A stretch of DNA of 24,712 nt from Rhodobacteraceae bacterium UBA1957 (GTDB taxonomy: Bacteria > Pseudomonadota > Alphaproteobacteria > Rhodobacterales > Rhodobacteraceae), in NCBI GenBank assembly GCA_002336405.1, contig DDEJ01000118.1:1-24712 (forward strand). The letters are read 5' to 3'. The position numbers were made by a program, and so were the translations under genes. Below, piece after piece: positions 22,779 through 24,712 of the stretch; the stretch's first letter is position 1; the number at the start of each line of letters is the position of its first letter. A model generated the notes under the pieces. The model searched no databases and was not told the origin of the DNA. It saw nothing but the letters and a program-made list of their open reading frames with translations.

Positions 22779-24712
22779 ATGAAAACACATGTCAAAGCCT
22801 TGGTCGTAGGCGGCGGAGCCGTTGGAACCTCGATCGCATATCATCTGGCAAAAGCCGGGTGGCAGGACGTGATGTTGCTGGAGCGCGATGAGCTGACTAG
22901 CGGGTCGACTTGGCATGCTGCAGGCTTGCTGCCGTATTTTAATATGTCTTTTGCCACGACACATATTCATGATTATTCCATCAAATATTATAAGACCCTT
23001 GAGGCCGAAACCGGGCTCAACGCCGGCTTTTCTGTCGTCGGTAATTTGCGTATGGCGCAGACTGACGCGCGCATGGATGAGTATATGGTCTATGCCACAA
23101 CCGCTGAGACCTGCGGGGTGCCCTATGAATGGTTGTCGGCTGCACAGACAAAAGAGCGGTATCCACTGCTGAATTGTACAGATTTAAAGGGGGCTATTTT
23201 TCATCCCACGGATGGCTATATCAACCCCGCAGATGTGACCATGGCAATGGCAAAAGGCGCGCGCCAGCGCGGCGTGGTGATTGAGCGCAAATGGCAGGTC
23301 GATGGCTATCATTGGACCGGCAGCGACTGGCAGGTCACCTGTACCAAGATGACCGAAAAGGGTGGTAATCTTTTACCATCAGAAGAGCAGATCATCGTCA
23401 CCGCCGAGCATGTGGTGACTGCAACGGGCAATCACGCGCAGCGTACGGCCAATCTTTTGGGTCTCAAGATACCGGCCATCCCGGTTGAGCATCAGTTCAT
23501 CGTGACCGAACCTGATCCCGATCTTGTGGCTTGGCGCGCTGCCGGCCACCCCGAGCATCCGGTGTTGCGGGATGCTGATGCCAAATGGTATGTGCGCGAA
23601 GAGCGCGGCGGTTGGATTTTGGGCCCCTATGAGCGCAACGCGCCCGCACGCTTTGAATTTGGCGTGCCTGACAGTTTTCGCGCCGATCTTTTTCCGCTTG
23701 ATCTTGAACGGATCGAAGAAGAATACATGTCGATGATCCACCGTATTCCGTCCTCTGAAACAGTTGGCCTTAAGGATGATTTTAACGGACCGATCTGTTA
23801 CACACCAGATGGTAATCCGCTGGTGGGCCCCGCCCCCGGGTTGCGCAATATGTGGCTGGCTGAGGGCTTTAGCTTTGGCATCACCGCGGCGGGCGGCACC
23901 GGGCATTATCTGGCTCAGTTGATGGTTGAGGGGGAGGCCGAGATCGACATGGCTTCGCTGGATCCCAAACGCTATGGCCGTTGGATGACCACCGAATATG
24001 CGGCGCGCAAAAACGAAGAATCCTATGAGCACGTCTATATTCTGCACCACCCCGATGAGGAGCGGGCCGCATGTCGGCCCCTGCGCACGGCACCGGCCTA
24101 TGACCGGCAAAAGGCGCGCGGCGCGCAGTTTGGCTGTGTCAACGGGTTCGAGCGGCCAAATTATTTTGGTCCGCTGGATGCGCCCGACACCTTTGATCAT
24201 GACGCCCGCAGCTTTCGTCGTGGTGGTTGGTGGCAATATGCAGTGGATGAGGCACGCGCCATCCGCCAGGGTGTTGGTCTGATCGATGCCACTGCGTTCA
24301 CCAAACACACCGTCAAAGGCCCTGGCGCGACGGCGTTTTTGGATTGGTTCACCACCAATAAGTTGCCGCGTGTCGGCCGCATCAATCTCACCTATGCGCT
24401 GACCGCCCACGGCACCACGCGCACCGAATACACCATCGTGCGGCTGGCCGAGGATGAATATTACCTCGTCTCTGCAGGCGCTTGGACCGACTATGACAGC
24501 GACTACCTGCGCAAGGCGGTGGCCGACAAAATGCCTGAGTTTGGCGCGATTGAAGTGCAGGACGTCACCACCCAATGGGGCGTTTTTGCGATTGCGGGGC
24601 CAAAATCCCGCGAGGTTCTAAGCGCGGTGATCAAAGACGCTGATCCCGCCAGCGCGCTGTCGAACAAGCGCTTTCCGTGGCTGTCGGCGCGCCAGATCGA
24701 ATTGGGCATGTG
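22779..24712 (+). CDS. FAD-dependent dimethylglycine/sarcosine dehydrogenase-type protein (GcvT family), truncated by window edge
   Basis: The frame is open from ATG 22779 to the edge (644 residues seen; family about 800). Residues 1-370 form a DAO-type FAD domain: the dinucleotide motif is VVGGGAVGTSIAYHLAKAG (G11-G16). SGSTWHAAGLLP contains H46, the residue that in mammalian dimethylglycine dehydrogenase carries covalent FAD. The FAD domain closes near GNPLVGPAPGLRNMWLAEGF. From about 460 a GcvT (aminomethyltransferase) domain begins, with DEARAIRQGVGLIDATAFTK and VQDVTTQWGVFAIAGPKSRE. Such enzymes oxidatively demethylate dimethylglycine or sarcosine and pass the one-carbon unit to tetrahydrofolate, in glycine-betaine or choline breakdown. 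The exact substrate cannot be settled from sequence. GGAG at 22765-22768 is the likely ribosome binding site. Confidence 0.9.
   Translation, partial: MKTHVKALVVGGGAVGTSIAYHLAKAGWQDVMLLERDELTSGSTWHAAGLLPYFNMSFATTHIHDYSIKYYKTLEAETGLNAGFSVVGNLRMAQTDARMDEYMVYATTAETCGVPYEWLSAAQTKERYPLLNCTDLKGAIFHPTDGYINPADVTMAMAKGARQRGVVIERKWQVDGYHWTGSDWQVTCTKMTEKGGNLLPSEEQIIVTAEHVVTATGNHAQRTANLLGLKIPAIPVEHQFIVTEPDPDLVAWRAAGHPEHPVLRDADAKWYVREERGGWILGPYERNAPARFEFGVPDSFRADLFPLDLERIEEEYMSMIHRIPSSETVGLKDDFNGPICYTPDGNPLVGPAPGLRNMWLAEGFSFGITAAGGTGHYLAQLMVEGEAEIDMASLDPKRYGRWMTTEYAARKNEESYEHVYILHHPDEERAACRPLRTAPAYDRQKARGAQFGCVNGFERPNYFGPLDAPDTFDHDARSFRRGGWWQYAVDEARAIRQGVGLIDATAFTKHTVKGPGATAFLDWFTTNKLPRVGRINLTYALTAHGTTRTEYTIVRLAEDEYYLVSAGAWTDYDSDYLRKAVADKMPEFGAIEVQDVTTQWGVFAIAGPKSREVLSAVIKDADPASALSNKRFPWLSARQIELGM

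Noticed and set aside
23379..24575. 398-codon minus-strand frame inside the dehydrogenase
   Set aside because: It is antisense to a clear FAD/GcvT-type gene with conserved motifs; long antisense frames are expected there from codon bias.

Overview
The window looks like a chromosomal segment of a marine Roseobacter-type alphaproteobacterium (Rhodobacterales). This is inferred from the gene set: a split Mrp antiporter operon, an mreBCD-mrdA-rodA-ghrA run, an SseB-family protein and a GcvT-type FAD dehydrogenase of the dimethylglycine/sarcosine group. Nothing here names the species. No tRNA, rRNA, insertion sequence or CRISPR array was seen.

Layout: (1) 1-642, minus strand: a decayed nhaD Na+/H+ antiporter, broken by two frameshifts and one in-frame stop and running off the left edge. 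(2) 643-1240: no supportable gene. (3) 1241-8909, plus strand: a tightly packed ten-gene Mrp/Mnh cation:proton antiporter operon (mnhE, F, G, a MrpA C-terminal-like gene, mnhB, mnhC, three NuoL/M/N-like ion-translocating subunits, and one unrecognised small membrane protein). (4) 8990-10361, minus: an ArsR-family repressor and a COG0701/ArsP-type permease, translationally coupled, behind a strong perfect palindrome that covers the predicted -10 region and touches the start codon. (5) 10607-11068, minus: a Nudix hydrolase. (6) 11202-13516, minus: a two-gene operon of a DUF1611 (DgcN-like) protein and a PLP-dependent amino-acid racemase, a probable D-amino-acid module. (7) 14015-14611, plus: a uracil-DNA-glycosylase superfamily protein with four cysteines spaced as 4Fe-4S ligands. 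(8) 15067-15858, plus: an SseB-family protein whose stop codon abuts that of the convergent ghrA. (9) 22389-15859, minus: the cell-elongation operon mreB-mreC-mreD-mrdA(PBP2)-rodA, followed almost without a gap by ghrA. (10) 22779 to the right edge, plus: a truncated FAD/GcvT-type dehydrogenase, divergent from mreB.

How the parts work together: the Mrp operon would supply Na+(K+)/H+ antiport, and the dead nhaD beside it suggests that a single-subunit antiporter became dispensable. The mre/mrd genes build the elongasome: MreB filaments, the MreC/MreD linkers, the SEDS glycosyltransferase RodA and the PBP2 transpeptidase. The DUF1611/racemase pair and the GcvT-type dehydrogenase suggest use of D-amino acids and methylated glycines, both common in seawater.

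The most interesting points are the nhaD pseudogene next to Mrp, the unrecognised membrane protein inside the Mrp operon, the DUF1611/PLP-racemase pairing, the twin operator-like sites with a possibly leaderless arsR, and a 16-bp palindrome in the mreB/dehydrogenase divergent gap. I did not find a clearly new multi-gene system. The DUF1611/racemase pair is the closest candidate.
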